Assembly: GCA_965229885.1 (NCBI GenBank)
Contig: CBDDJX010000003.1
Coordinates: forward strand, 1,364,001-1,428,000
DNA: 64,000 nt
Origin: DATLLJ01 sp965229885
Lineage (GTDB): Bacteria; Acidobacteriota; Vicinamibacteria; Vicinamibacterales; CAVVIG01
Reading direction: 5' to 3'
Under the pieces are notes generated by a model. The model did not search any database. It was not told where the DNA came from and was given only the letters and a program-made list of their open reading frames with translations. Positions 30,585-38,908 of this stretch are shown piece by piece. Within the stretch, counting starts at the first letter, position 1. Every line of letters begins with the position of its first letter. A program made the position numbers and the translations under genes.

Positions 30585-30809
30585 CGGGGAGATACCGATT
30601 AGTCAGTCGAGAGTCTAAGGCGTCATGTATGGCCTTGTGCAGTTCTAAGCGGCTGTCATTGGTAACGCTGTCGAATTTCCGTCGTCTAACCTGCCGTTGA
30701 AAGGTTCTCCTGCCATGCTCGTCGTCTCTGTCACCCGCCTACATCTTGCGTCCCTCTGGTTGTTGCCAGCGTTTCTCGCTCATGCGATCCGTTCGTCGCG
30801 GCAGGCACG
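30585..30809. other. Intergenic, no gene recognised
   Basis: This 225-base stretch separates the backbone from the first IS. I see no RNA gene, terminator or convincing coding frame. It marks the switch from ordered operons to mobile debris. Confidence 0.5.
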
Positions 30810-32042
30810 CCTGTGCGTCTCGAATTCCCATTTTCTCGCTGAATCGCGGCCACGCCTGTGCGGAATTCCCATTTTCTCGGTGAGGCAACGTTGCGTGGCG
30901 ACGATGGCTGACCTACGCTGTCTCGCGCATGAAGGACCTCCTGCTCATCCTGCTTCACCTGGCCGTCACGACCGCGAAACTCTGTGGCCCTGGTGGCGTG
31001 CGAGCGGTGATCGCGGAGAATCTCCTGCTCAAGCAGCAGCTGATCGTCCTGCGCCGTCCTCGCCATCGGGCGCCGAACCTGACGGTGAGTGACCGGCTGC
31101 TCTGCGGATTCGGGTCACTGCTCCTCAGTCCAGGGCGGATCCGAAAGGTCGCCATCGGCGTACGCCCCTCGACGCTCCTGGCGTTTCATCAGGCGTTGGT
31201 GCGTCGCAAGTACCGCCGACTGTTCTCGTCGAGCCCGTGCCCGAAGAAGCCCGGACCAAAGGGGCCGAGCGAGGCACTCATCCAGGCCATCGTCGAGCTC
31301 AAGTCGCGCAATCCTCGGTTCAGCTGCCCACGGATTGCACGCATCATCGCGCAGACGTTCGGGGTCGACATCGACAAGCACGTCGTGTACCGCGTGCTGT
31401 CGACACACGATCGCCCCGCCCCGGGCGGAACCGGGCCCTCGTGGTTGTCGTTCATCGGACACACCACAGACAGCCTGTGGAGCGTCGATCTCTTTCGATG
31501 CGAGTCCATCGTGCTCCGCAGCTACTGGGTGCTCGTGGTCATGGACCAGTTCACGCGTCGCATCATCGGTCTCGGCGTGCATCGCGGGGCCGTCGATGGC
31601 CCCAGCCTCTGCCGCATGTTCAACGCCGCCACTCATGGTCGGGGCCCACCGCGACATCTCAGTACCGATCATTATCCACTGTTCGAGGCGCACCGTTGGA
31701 CGGCGAATCTTCGGATTCTGGAGATCGACGAAATCAAGACGGTGCCCCATGTGCCCCTATCGCACCCTTTCGTGGAACGCCTGATTGGGACGATGCGGCG
31801 AGAGTTTCTGGACCATGTACTGTTCTGGAATGCCCGTGATCTTGAGCGGAAGCTCGCCGACTTCCAGGCCTACTACAACGCGACACGCAGCCACGCGTCG
31901 TTGGAAGGCCACACGCCGTTGGCCTTCGCCGGCGGACACACGACGGCCCAGGCCAATCTCAACAATGTGCGTTGGGTCTCCCACTGCCGGGACCTGGTCC
32001 AGCTCCCAGTGGCGGCCTGACAACGAATTCGAGACGCACAGG
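30810..32042 (+). mobile_element. Complete IS with 18-bp perfect inverted repeats
   Basis: CCTGTGCGTCTCGAATTC at 30810-30827 is exactly mirrored by its complement at 32025-32042, bounding 1233 bases with a single transposase gene. A second copy of part of the left end (AATTCCCATTTTCTCG) lies about 50 bases inside. No clear target duplication was found. The rve-type transposase suggests an IS3/IS481-like relative. Confidence 0.85.
30929..32020 (+). CDS. Integrase-core (rve) transposase
   Basis: The 363-residue DDE transposase has an N-terminal helical region (AENLLLKQQLIVLRR), a helix-turn-helix-like middle (RNPRFSCPRIARIIAQTFG), then the catalytic core. The first Asp is in SLWSVDLFRCES, the second in LSTDHYPLFEAHRW, and the Glu in HPFVERLIGTMRREFLD. 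The C-terminal YYNATRSHASLEGHTPLAF is typical of rve transposases. The frame is intact and the element has both ends, so it could be active. Confidence 0.85.
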   Translation: MKDLLLILLHLAVTTAKLCGPGGVRAVIAENLLLKQQLIVLRRPRHRAPNLTVSDRLLCGFGSLLLSPGRIRKVAIGVRPSTLLAFHQALVRRKYRRLFSSSPCPKKPGPKGPSEALIQAIVELKSRNPRFSCPRIARIIAQTFGVDIDKHVVYRVLSTHDRPAPGGTGPSWLSFIGHTTDSLWSVDLFRCESIVLRSYWVLVVMDQFTRRIIGLGVHRGAVDGPSLCRMFNAATHGRGPPRHLSTDHYPLFEAHRWTANLRILEIDEIKTVPHVPLSHPFVERLIGTMRREFLDHVLFWNARDLERKLADFQAYYNATRSHASLEGHTPLAFAGGHTTAQANLNNVRWVSHCRDLVQLPVAA

Positions 32043-32189
32043 TGCTTGCGCCGTTGACTGTTGGCAACGTGACGTTAAGACGTGACGATGTAGCAAATTA
32101 CTGCCTAAAGAGTGCTTGTAACCTGTGCTGGGTGCCGAATGTGGCGTAAGCGTCTTTCTGGCAAGGGGATACGTTCACATCACCTACAG

Positions 32190-32297
32190 TCAACGGTGCA
32201 AGCACCCAATCGCGCGCAGTGATTCGCCCTCACGCCAGCGCCGCCACAACTCCGCCTTCTGCGCCGCCGTCAGCCGCGGGCCACGTCTGCGCACCAT
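32190..32297 (-). pseudogene. IS30-type transposase, N-terminal fragment
   Basis: A 35-codon frame (MVRRRGPRLTAAQKAELWRR, then WREGESLRAIG) matches the helix-turn-helix start of IS30-family transposases and ends at a TGA where homology is lost. Adjacent sequence (GGTGCTTG...CCGTTGACTG) occurs in inverted form at 32041-32060, at the edge of the complete IS. The complete IS may have landed in related debris. Confidence 0.5.
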
Positions 32298-32561
32298 GAG
32301 ACCTCCATCCTTTTCGGCTCATGTTGCATCGACCCCCTGAATCCGCCCGACCAGGCAGGAGTAATGTCGCATCCGAGCGAGCGAACGGCAGCTTGGACCA
32401 CGGCAACCAGACCACGGCAACCAAACGTGCAGCGCAGTCTGGTTGACCCGCGACGAGCATGCTCCTCGGCCGACTACACCGATGAGCGAACCGCTATTGG
32501 CCGACGCAACACACGTGCAGCACTTCCCGATTCACCCGATCTCGGGTTAGCCTGTCAGGCC

Positions 32562-33503
32562 ATGCCACAGATTGCTCGGACGGACCTCGACGTCTTCCCA
32601 CTTTGTCTCGGCGGTAACGTCTTCGGCTGGACCGCAAACGAGCAGCAGTCGTTCGGAGTACTGGACAGCTACCTCGCAGCGGGCGGCAACTTCATCGATA
32701 CGGCGGATGTGTACTCTGCATGGGTGCCTGGGCACACTGGAGGCGAGTCGGAAACGATCATCGGCCGCTGGATGGCGGCGCGGGGCACACGGAGTCGAAT
32801 GGTGATCGCGACAAAGGTCGGCATGTCGACAGGGCTCAAAGGCCTCTCGCCGCTAACGATCCGAACGGCGGTCGAGGCGTCCCTGCGGCGTCTCGGCGTC
32901 ACCAGCGTCGACCTGTATTACGCACACGCCGACGACCCGGAGACCCCTCTCGAAGACTCGCTGCGCGCCTTCGATGCCCTCGTGAAGGAGGGCAAAGTCC
33001 GGTACATCGGGGCGTCGAACTTCACCGCGTCGCGGTTGGCGGAGGCGCTCAGTATCTCAGACCGCAACGGCCTCGCCCGGTACGTCGCGCTTCAACCACA
33101 TTACAACTTGATGCACCGCCACGACTATGAAGGAGAGCTAGGCGCCCTGTGTACGCGTGAGACGGTGGGCTGCGTGCCGTACTACGGCCTCGCAAAGGGA
33201 TTTCTCACGGGCAAATACCGGCCTGACAGCAACGTGGACAGCCCACGTGCGGTCGGGGCGCGCGCGTATCTTGATGCGCGCGGCCTCCGCGTGCTCAACG
33301 CGCTGGACGACATTGCGGCCGCACGTCATACAACGGTCGCCGCGGTGTCGCTAGCGTGGCTGCGTGCTCAGCCGACCGTCGTCGCACCTATCGCCAGCGC
33401 CCGCACGATCTCGCAGCTCTCTGAGCTGATCCCAGTCACGGACGTCAGGTTGACCCATGAAGAGGTCACGCGTCTCAGTGCCGCCTCGTCTGGGTGCAAA
33501 TAA
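32562..33503 (+). CDS. Aldo/keto reductase
   Basis: The ATG at 32562 gives 313 residues of an NADPH-dependent TIM-barrel oxidoreductase. Catalytic tetrad segments are visible: Asp/Tyr in FIDTADVYSAW, Lys in VIATKVGMST and His in DLYYAHADDPETPL. The NADP-binding GASNFTASRLAEAL and the C-terminal VVAPIASARTISQL fit the family. Substrate unknown. It is an apparently intact gene between IS debris; the long open frame upstream of the ATG is not coding-like. Confidence 0.85.
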   Translation: MPQIARTDLDVFPLCLGGNVFGWTANEQQSFGVLDSYLAAGGNFIDTADVYSAWVPGHTGGESETIIGRWMAARGTRSRMVIATKVGMSTGLKGLSPLTIRTAVEASLRRLGVTSVDLYYAHADDPETPLEDSLRAFDALVKEGKVRYIGASNFTASRLAEALSISDRNGLARYVALQPHYNLMHRHDYEGELGALCTRETVGCVPYYGLAKGFLTGKYRPDSNVDSPRAVGARAYLDARGLRVLNALDDIAAARHTTVAAVSLAWLRAQPTVVAPIASARTISQLSELIPVTDVRLTHEEVTRLSAASSGCK

Positions 33504-33582
33504 CCCTGCACTTCAACCTGTGCATGGCGAATTGCTAAATTTCCTGAGCAATTTGTAATTCGCCATGCATAGGGTCGGTCAG

Positions 33583-33678
33583 CTAGCTTTTCGTCAACTT
33601 TACAATGCCAACCAGCGTGATCGGCAAGCCGAGCTGCTTTGCCTGCTCGACAGTCTTGTGGCCGCCGATGACCCGCTG
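33583..33678 (-). other. Short protein-like tail, unidentified
   Basis: A minus-strand frame bounded by TGA and TAG reads RVIGGHKTVEQAKQLG, then LPITLVGIVKLTKS. It looks like the end of a real protein but has no start codon. I do not recognise it; it may be a remnant. Confidence 0.15.
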
Positions 33679-33711
33679 TCATGTTAACGTTGTGGCGTTC
33701 GTGGAGGTGGC

Positions 33712-34293
33712 ATGAAACGACTGCTGTTCGCCTCGCTCGGCCTCGCGGCACTCGGCGCCGTCGCCGCGGGGACCGCCGGTCTGTTCGCGCAGCAACTGAT
33801 ACCGGGGCAGCCTGCACTGAAGGTGGGCGACGTGGCGCCCGACTTCACCTTGCAGGCATCCGACGGTAGGACCTACACCCTGTCCAAGCTACGCGGCAAG
33901 ACCGTGGTGCTCGCGTGGTTCCCGAAAGCGTTCACCGCCGGTTGAACGGCCGAATGCAAGGCCCTCCGTGAGAGTGGCCCACTGATTCGCGCCTACGACG
34001 TCGCGTACTTCATGATCAGCACCGACACGCTGGAGGACAACACGGCGTTCGCCAAGAAAGAGAATGCCGACTTCGCGCTGCTGGCGGATCCGACGAAGGA
34101 AACCGCCCGCAAATACGGAGTACTCTCCGACATGAGCCGGTTCAAGCTGGGTGAACTGGCGGCGAGGCACACCTTCTACATCGGACCTGACGGCAAGATT
34201 GCCGACGTCGATCGCAAGGTCAACCCCGGTTCCTCGGGTGAGGACATCGTCACGCACCTGAAGGCCCTCAAGGTGCCGACGGCGAAGAAATAG
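33712..34293 (+). CDS. Exported peroxiredoxin, predicted selenoprotein (UGA = Sec)
   Basis: The frame from ATG 33712 to TAG 34293 is open except for one TGA at 33943-33945. Read through, it gives a 193-residue AhpC/TSA (BCP-like) peroxiredoxin. It has a signal peptide (MKRLLFASLGLAALGAVAAG), VGDVAPDFTLQASDG, then WFPKAFTAG-U-TAECKALRE, where U is the TGA, then YFMISTDT and the C-terminal HTFYIGPDGKIADVDR. In this family the motif is FTPGCTxxC, so the TGA sits exactly at the peroxidatic cysteine. A candidate resolving Cys is four residues on. A SECIS-like hairpin follows the TGA. The alternative is a plain nonsense mutation, since many neighbours are decayed, but no other damage is seen in 193 codons. 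Confidence 0.75.
33943..33979 (+). promoter_or_regulatory. UGA codon and SECIS-like hairpin
   Basis: Downstream of the TGA, GGCC-CTC (33960-33966) pairs with GAG (33972-33974) and GGCC (33976-33979), leaving T33975 bulged and an apical loop CGTGA (33967-33971). The loop has G in its second position and starts 21 bases after the UGA. Both are within the described range for bacterial SECIS elements, which SelB binds to insert selenocysteine. The fold is my hand pairing, not a computed structure. Confidence 0.6.
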
Positions 34294-34358
34294 TCCGATC
34301 TCGCGTAGTGGCGCGGCGGGTATTGTCAGGTTGAGGCTCTGACTGGCAGAGTAGGCCG

Positions 34359-34484
34359 ATGCTGAGCCAGCCTTCCGGCTGCCACGGTTATCGATTTCCG
34401 CCCGAGATCATCAGCCACGCCGTCTGGCTCTACCACCGATTTTGTCTCAGCTTCCGCGATACGGAAGATCTCCTCGCCCAGCGG
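34359..34484 (+). pseudogene. IS6-family transposase, N-terminal fragment
   Basis: Forty-two codons (MLSQPSGCHGYRFPPEIISH, AVWLYHRFCLSFRDTEDLLA) match the start of IS6-type transposases, where the next residues would be RGVxVSYET. The frame then diverges and no catalytic core follows. Confidence 0.6.
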
Positions 34485-34588
34485 GTGTGGTCCGCAAATA
34501 TTACATCCGCCCGTTGATTTGAGCCGATGACGAGTGCCGTCGCGTCACGGGAGCGACCGCCGAGCCCGGGCGGCTACGATACGGGGCC

Positions 34589-34819
34589 ATGTCGAACCGT
34601 CGGTCTTCCTTCCCCCGCACCGGATACCGTTTACTGAAGGACCTGTGCGCGCTGGTCAGACTGGGCCTGACGTCGCAGGCGCATCTGGCGGCTGAGAACC
34701 TGTTCCTCCGGAAACAACTGGCGCTGTACGGCGTTAGTGCACGGTTCCTGGGCTCTCCGCCGAGTAACCCTCGACCCTCTGGTCATCGCGACGGCCGAAG
34801 GCGCATGATCGCGACGTGA
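34589..34819 (+). pseudogene. Integrase-core transposase, N-terminal fragment
   Basis: The 76-residue frame carries LCALVRLGLTSQAHLAAENL and FLRKQLALY, the usual N-terminal helix of rve-type transposases, then loses homology. No DDE core is present. It is a different element from the complete IS at 30810. Confidence 0.5.
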
Positions 34820-35010
34820 AGTCGAGAGTGCATCCGACCTATAAGACGAAATACCACGTTGGCAACTGGCCGGCGTACGACCGAGCGCTGGTCCAACGAG
34901 GTGACATCACGCTGTGGTTCGCCCCGGAGGCAATCGCCACATGTGAGGCCGTGGGCGTCGGCATGCGTGGAGGGCAGCTGCAGTACTCGGACTCGTACGG
35001 CCGTTCGTGA
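34816..35010 (+). pseudogene. IS5-type transposase, N-terminal fragment
   Basis: The 64-residue frame (TKYHVGNWPAYDRALVQRGD, ITLWFAPEAIATCEA, GGQLQYSD) matches the start of IS5-family DDE transposases. It ends where YSDxAIET would be expected. Truncated, without catalytic residues. Confidence 0.6.
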
Positions 35011-35143
35011 CCGAGGCTGTCATCCGGCGACACACCTACCGTCTGGGTTCTCTGACGACGACCCGTAGGGTTGGATCTCGCGCAACGCGCCACAACAGGT
35101 CCTCTCGCGCGTTAGAATCGAAACCCGAATGCCCTTCATCGTC

Positions 35144-35779
35144 GCGGCCGCGCATGGGTCACGACGCCCGCCGCTGCGACCGCCGGCGTGCGTCCCCCGG
35201 CTTTGGTCGACCGCCAGTTCACCGCGCCGCGGCCCAACCAGCCTCTGGGTCTCCGACTTCCCCTACGTCGCCACGTGGAAAGGCTTCGTGTATGTCGCGT
35301 TCGTGATCGCTGTCTTCTCGCGGCGCATCGTCGGCGGGCGCGTGTCGGCGTCGCTGCGGACGGACTTCGTGCTCGATGCGCTCGAATAAGCGGTGTGCGA
35401 ACGTGGCGCGGATCGCGTCAGCGGCCTGGTGCATCACAGCGACCGGGGTACGCAGTATCTGTCGATGCGGTACACCGACCGGCTCGCCGACGCCGGCATC
35501 GCGCCGTCGGTCGGCAGCCGAGGTGACTCCTATGACAATGCCCTCGCCGAGTCGATGATTGGGCTCCTCAAGACGGAGGTGATTCGACGGCAAGGTCCGT
35601 GGCCGCATCTGGCGCAGGTGGAATTCGCGACGCTGGCGTGGGTGGATTGGTTCAACAACCGCCGGTTGCTCGAGCCCATCGGCTACGTGCCGCCTGCGGC
35701 ATTCGACGCGCACTACTATGAGCAGGTTAAGGTGGCCTGACTCAACTAACTCGCCCTCCGGGATTCCCGGTACGATTCA
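35144..35779 (+). mobile_element. IS3-family element copy 1, 5'-truncated
   Basis: Homology to the copies at 36741-38047 and 40982-42170 begins near GCGGCCGCGCATGGG (about 35144) and runs to the right end CCCGGTACGATTCA at 35766-35779. It retains most of the OrfB catalytic core (QPLGLRLPLRRH is out of frame; the in-frame reading has DFPYVATWKGFVYVAFVIA). The shared TAA is at 35387-35389, followed by VHHSDRGTQYLSMRYTDRLA and the C-terminus. orfA and the left end are missing. Confidence 0.8.
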
Positions 35780-35826
35780 GTAACGTAGACCCCTGTTGTT
35801 TGTTCTTATACTTGGAGCAACTGCCG

Positions 35827-36651
35827 ATGGCTAACTGTTACACGCGTTTCATCGCGATCGCCATTCTGCTTACAGCATTCATCGGATGCGGAAGTGAGTC
35901 GGCAGCACCAACCGCTCCAAGCTCCACGCCGACGCCGACGTTTGAGAGTGCGAATGATGAGAGTGCGAATGACATCCTCGCACGGTGCCCGACACCGGCG
36001 GAAGTGACGAGGAGTGATCTCGATCTGACGATCACGTTCGAAAGCGACCCGACGGTTGGCCAAACCGTGTGCTCCGCCGCGCAAAGCTCGCGTGACCTGA
36101 CGCTCCTTCAAGCGCAGGTCTATCGCGTGCTCACGGTCATGCGAGAAATTACGTTCGATGCACCACTACCGTGGACATCAGATTCGCTGTATGGGTGGTT
36201 TGTGTCCTCAATCCGTGGCATCCGAATTCGAGGCGACCGCGGAACCAGTTTCTGCTGTGATCCAGATGGCATAATCAACATACAGGCCCAAAACCTTGCG
36301 GCGTTGCTCTACCCTTCAGACTTTCAATACGTCGGAACACTGATGGTGTTATTCGTCCACGAAGCCCGGCATAACAACGGTTTCCCGCACACCTGTTTCG
36401 TCGACCTTGAGACAGGTCCTCGACCGGACACCCGAATATCGAGAAGCCAGGAAGAATTCGCCGGTGTCGTCCCCGGTTCCAATGACGACACAATAGCCCA
36501 GTTGGGGGCATGGGGCGTGCAGTACCATCTGGATATCTTCCTCGGCAGTCACTCTGATCCAGCCTTCATTCCTCCGGCGATGCAGTCCAAGTTCACGCGG
36601 GACGCGCAGATTATTTGCAATACACGTTTTTGTCAGGACACCTGTCCGTGA
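35827..36651 (+). CDS. Lipoprotein with HExxH motif, cargo between inverted IS copies
   Basis: From ATG 35827 the 274-residue protein has a signal peptide with lipobox (LLTAFIGC) and a Ser/Thr/Pro linker. A Cys-rich ectodomain has HEARHNNGFPHTC at residues 178 on, matching the HExxH zinc-peptidase pattern. Several Cys pairs (FCCDP, CNTRFCQDTCP) suggest disulfides. I do not recognise the family. It sits in the 961 bases between IS3 copies 1 and 2, whose 3' ends face each other. Its base composition is lower in GC than the backbone. Confidence 0.65.
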   Translation: MANCYTRFIAIAILLTAFIGCGSESAAPTAPSSTPTPTFESANDESANDILARCPTPAEVTRSDLDLTITFESDPTVGQTVCSAAQSSRDLTLLQAQVYRVLTVMREITFDAPLPWTSDSLYGWFVSSIRGIRIRGDRGTSFCCDPDGIINIQAQNLAALLYPSDFQYVGTLMVLFVHEARHNNGFPHTCFVDLETGPRPDTRISRSQEEFAGVVPGSNDDTIAQLGAWGVQYHLDIFLGSHSDPAFIPPAMQSKFTRDAQIICNTRFCQDTCP

Positions 36652-36779
36652 TCTTCTTAGTAGCCGGCTATATGGCTGGAGCAACGGCAGAAGATCCAGA
36701 AGGCTCTATCGCCAGACGAACTCACTCATGACAGCCGGGCTGAATCGTACCGGGAATCCCGGAGGGCGAGTTAGTTGAG

Positions 36780-37661
36780 TCAGACCACCTTAACCTGCTC
36801 ATAGTAGTGTGCGTCGAATGCCGCAGGCGGCACGTAGCCGATGGGCTCGAGCAACCGGCGGTTGTTGAACCAATCCACCCACGCCAGCGTCGTGAATTCC
36901 ACCTGCGCCAGATGCGGCCACGGACCTTGCCGTCGAATCACCTCCGTCTTGAGGAGCCCAATCACCGACTCGGCGAGGGCATTGTCATAGGAGTCGCCTC
37001 GGCTGCCGACCGACGGCGCGATGCCGACGTCGGCGAGCCGGTCGGTGTACCGCATCGACAGATACTGCGTACCCCGGTCGCTGTGATGCACCAGGCCGCT
37101 GACGCGATCCGCGCCACGTTCGCACACCGCTTATTCGAGCGCATCGAGCACGAAGTCCGTCCGCAGCGACGCCGACACGCGCCCGCCGACGATGCGCCGC
37201 GAGAAGACAGCGATCACGAACGCGACATACACGAAGCCTTTCCACGTGGCGACGTAGGGGAAGTCGGAGACCCAGAGCTGGTTGGGCCGCGGCGCGGTGA
37301 ACTGGCGGTCGACCAAAGCCGGGGGACGCACGCCGGCGGTCGCAGCGGCGGGCGTCGTGACCCATGCGCGGCCGCGGACCGCGCCGGCCAAGCCCATCGC
37401 CCCCATCAGCCGCTCGACCATGCAGCGCGCGACGTCGACGTCTTCGCGGCCGAGCTGCTGCCAGACCTTCCGCGGTCCGTATGCCTGCCAATTCGCGTCC
37501 CAGACCCGCTGGATGGCGATCCGCAAGTCGTCGTCGCGCTTGGCGCGCGCCGGCCGCGGCGGCGGGTTCACCTGCCGGGCGTGGTGCAGAAAATACGTCG
37601 AGGGGGCGATCGGCAACACCGCGCAGATCGGCTCAACCCCCTACGTGGCCCGGTGGTCATC
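36780..37661 (-). pseudogene. IS3 OrfB (copy 2), interrupted by two stops
   Basis: The rve catalytic subunit reads MVQFVDDHRAT, TAG (37641-37643, Tyr expected), GVEPICAVLPIAPSTYFLHH, the core with LWVSDFPYVATWKGF, TAA (37131-37133, Gln expected), then GLVHHSDRGTQYLSM and WFNNRRLLEPIGYVPP. Both stops are in frame with the rest, so only nonsense changes separate it from an intact protein of about 290 residues. Confidence 0.8.
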
Positions 37662-37675
37662 CACAAACTGGACCA

Positions 37676-38017
37676 TTACTTCACTCGGCGGTCGCGCGCC
37701 GCCTGGGCAAAATATGCGGAGGCCTTCCGCAAGATCTCATTCGCGCGTCTCAATTCGCGATTGTCGCGTTCCCGTTCCTTCAGGCGCTGGCGCTCGTCGG
37801 TCGTCAGGCCGCCCCGCTGGCCCGTATCGCGTTCGGCCTGGCGCACCCAATTCCGCAGCGTCTCACCGGTGCAGCCGAACTTGCTCGCGATCGCCGTGAT
37901 CGCGGCCCACTGCGACGGATGCTCGGGACCATGCGCGCGGACCATCCGAATGGCCCGCTCTCGTACCTCAGCTGAATACTTCCTCGGTCGTGCCATGGGC
38001 TCCATCCTCTCAAGCAA
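37676..38017 (-). CDS. IS3 OrfA (copy 2), HTH transposase subunit
   Basis: The 113-residue frame has ARPRKYSAEVRERAIRMV, then WAAITAIASKFGCTGETLRN (HTH_8-type helix-turn-helix) and a C-terminal leucine-zipper-like helix (KERERDNRELRRANEILRKA). The start may be the internal ATG giving MARPRKY. In IS3 elements OrfA is fused to OrfB by programmed -1 frameshifting. Confidence 0.75.
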   Translation of the reverse strand: MLERMEPMARPRKYSAEVRERAIRMVRAHGPEHPSQWAAITAIASKFGCTGETLRNWVRQAERDTGQRGGLTTDERQRLKERERDNRELRRANEILRKASAYFAQAARDRRVK

Positions 38018-38047
38018 TGAGCCCTCCGACGAACCCGGTACGATTCA

Positions 38048-38418
38048 GACACGTCGGGGCCTATCTCGCTGCGTACGACCTTTCCAAGTTCAACGCGAAG
38101 GCGCCCCCACCCCAGACGCCCGCCTTCTTCGACATCGTGGACGCGAACCGCTGGCCAGAGGATGCCGAGCTCGCGGACGCTCTCGACTCTCTGGACCATC
38201 CTGCGGCCGTCACCCTGGCGGATCTCGCCGGTGCCAACGACGGCGAACTCTCGGGCTGGCTCGCAGATCGAAAGAACGCTCGTCAGGTGCCGCACCGCCT
38301 GGAGGCGGTTGGGTATGTGGCCGTGCGCAACCCGGCTGCGAAAGACGGTCTCTGGAAGATTGGTGGCCGCCGCCAAGTGGTCTATGCCAAGCACGATCTG
38401 CCGCTGTGTGACCAATAG
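38048..38418 (+). pseudogene. Primase-like (DUF5906-type) protein, C-terminal tail
   Basis: In-frame sequence from the IS junction reads HVGAYLAAYDLSKFNAKAPP, PQTPAFFDIVDANRWPEDAE, ending in GRRQVVYAKHDLPLCDQ. It resembles the C-terminal winged-helix part of phage- and element-borne primase/helicase proteins. The upstream part is gone, cut by IS3 copy 2. It is the last trace of replication functions of the integrative element that ends at tRNA-Ser. Confidence 0.5.
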
Positions 38419-38472
38419 GCGGCTATCTCCCGACGCGTGAACACCCAAGGGCTTCTGGATCGATTGGACGGT

Positions 38473-38603
38473 GGTCAGTGAGGTCAGTGAAGTCACTGAT
38501 CGTCCACTCTCTGCCCCTCAATTGCACGGTGAGAGTACGAACAGTCTGGAGGGAATGCAGAGAAGGGGACCATGGACCACTGACTTCACTGATCTCACTG
38601 ACC
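38473..38603. repeat. Long inverted repeat with GTCAGTGA units
   Basis: The left arm (38473-38499) consists of tandem GGTCAGTGA-like units and is mirrored by the right arm (38577-38603) with about three mismatches. The 77-base loop holds no gene. It lies between the primase-like tail and the excisionase and has the same design as the backbone palindromes. Confidence 0.65.
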
Positions 38604-38707
38604 AACCAGTGGGCGTGCGCGCATGCCACCCTGCAGCGCTATCAGCACCAGAGGGGGGGGGCGATGGTCATCGTGTCGCTCTGGTCCGACATGGGAGCAA
38701 CCCCGAC

Positions 38708-38908
38708 ATGACGGGACCGTGGTATTTCACGGCGGCGGAGGTCGCCGACATCCTGCGCACCTCCCGGGCAGCCATCTACGCGATGGTGGAACGGGGGCAA
38801 TTGCCGGGGGTGACGCGGATCGGCCGACGCATCCTCATCCAGCGTGAGGCGCTGCTAGACTGGATCCACGAAAGACGTGCGCCATCGCCGGAAGGAGACT
38901 GGCGATGA
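38708..38908 (+). CDS. Excisionase/helix-turn-helix protein
   Basis: The 66-residue protein is a MerR-like DNA-binding domain of the excisionase (HTH_17) family: WYFTAAEVADILRTSRAAIY, AMVERGQLPGVTRIGRRILI, with the final Trp helix. Such proteins set recombination direction for the adjacent integrase. The stop overlaps the integrase ATG by 4 bases. A G8 run and a weak RBS lie upstream. Confidence 0.8.
   Translation: MTGPWYFTAAEVADILRTSRAAIYAMVERGQLPGVTRIGRRILIQREALLDWIHERRAPSPEGDWR

Larger units (their letters stand above)
36741..38047 (-). mobile_element. IS3-family element copy 2, full length (1307 bp)
   Basis: Ends are TGAATCGTACCGGG (36741) and its complement CCCGGTACGATTCA (to 38047). 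Reading on the minus strand gives orfA then orfB. It has inserted into, or forms a deletion boundary with, a primase-like gene whose tail continues at 38048. No clear target duplication is seen. orfB carries two in-frame stops shared with copy 3. Confidence 0.85.
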
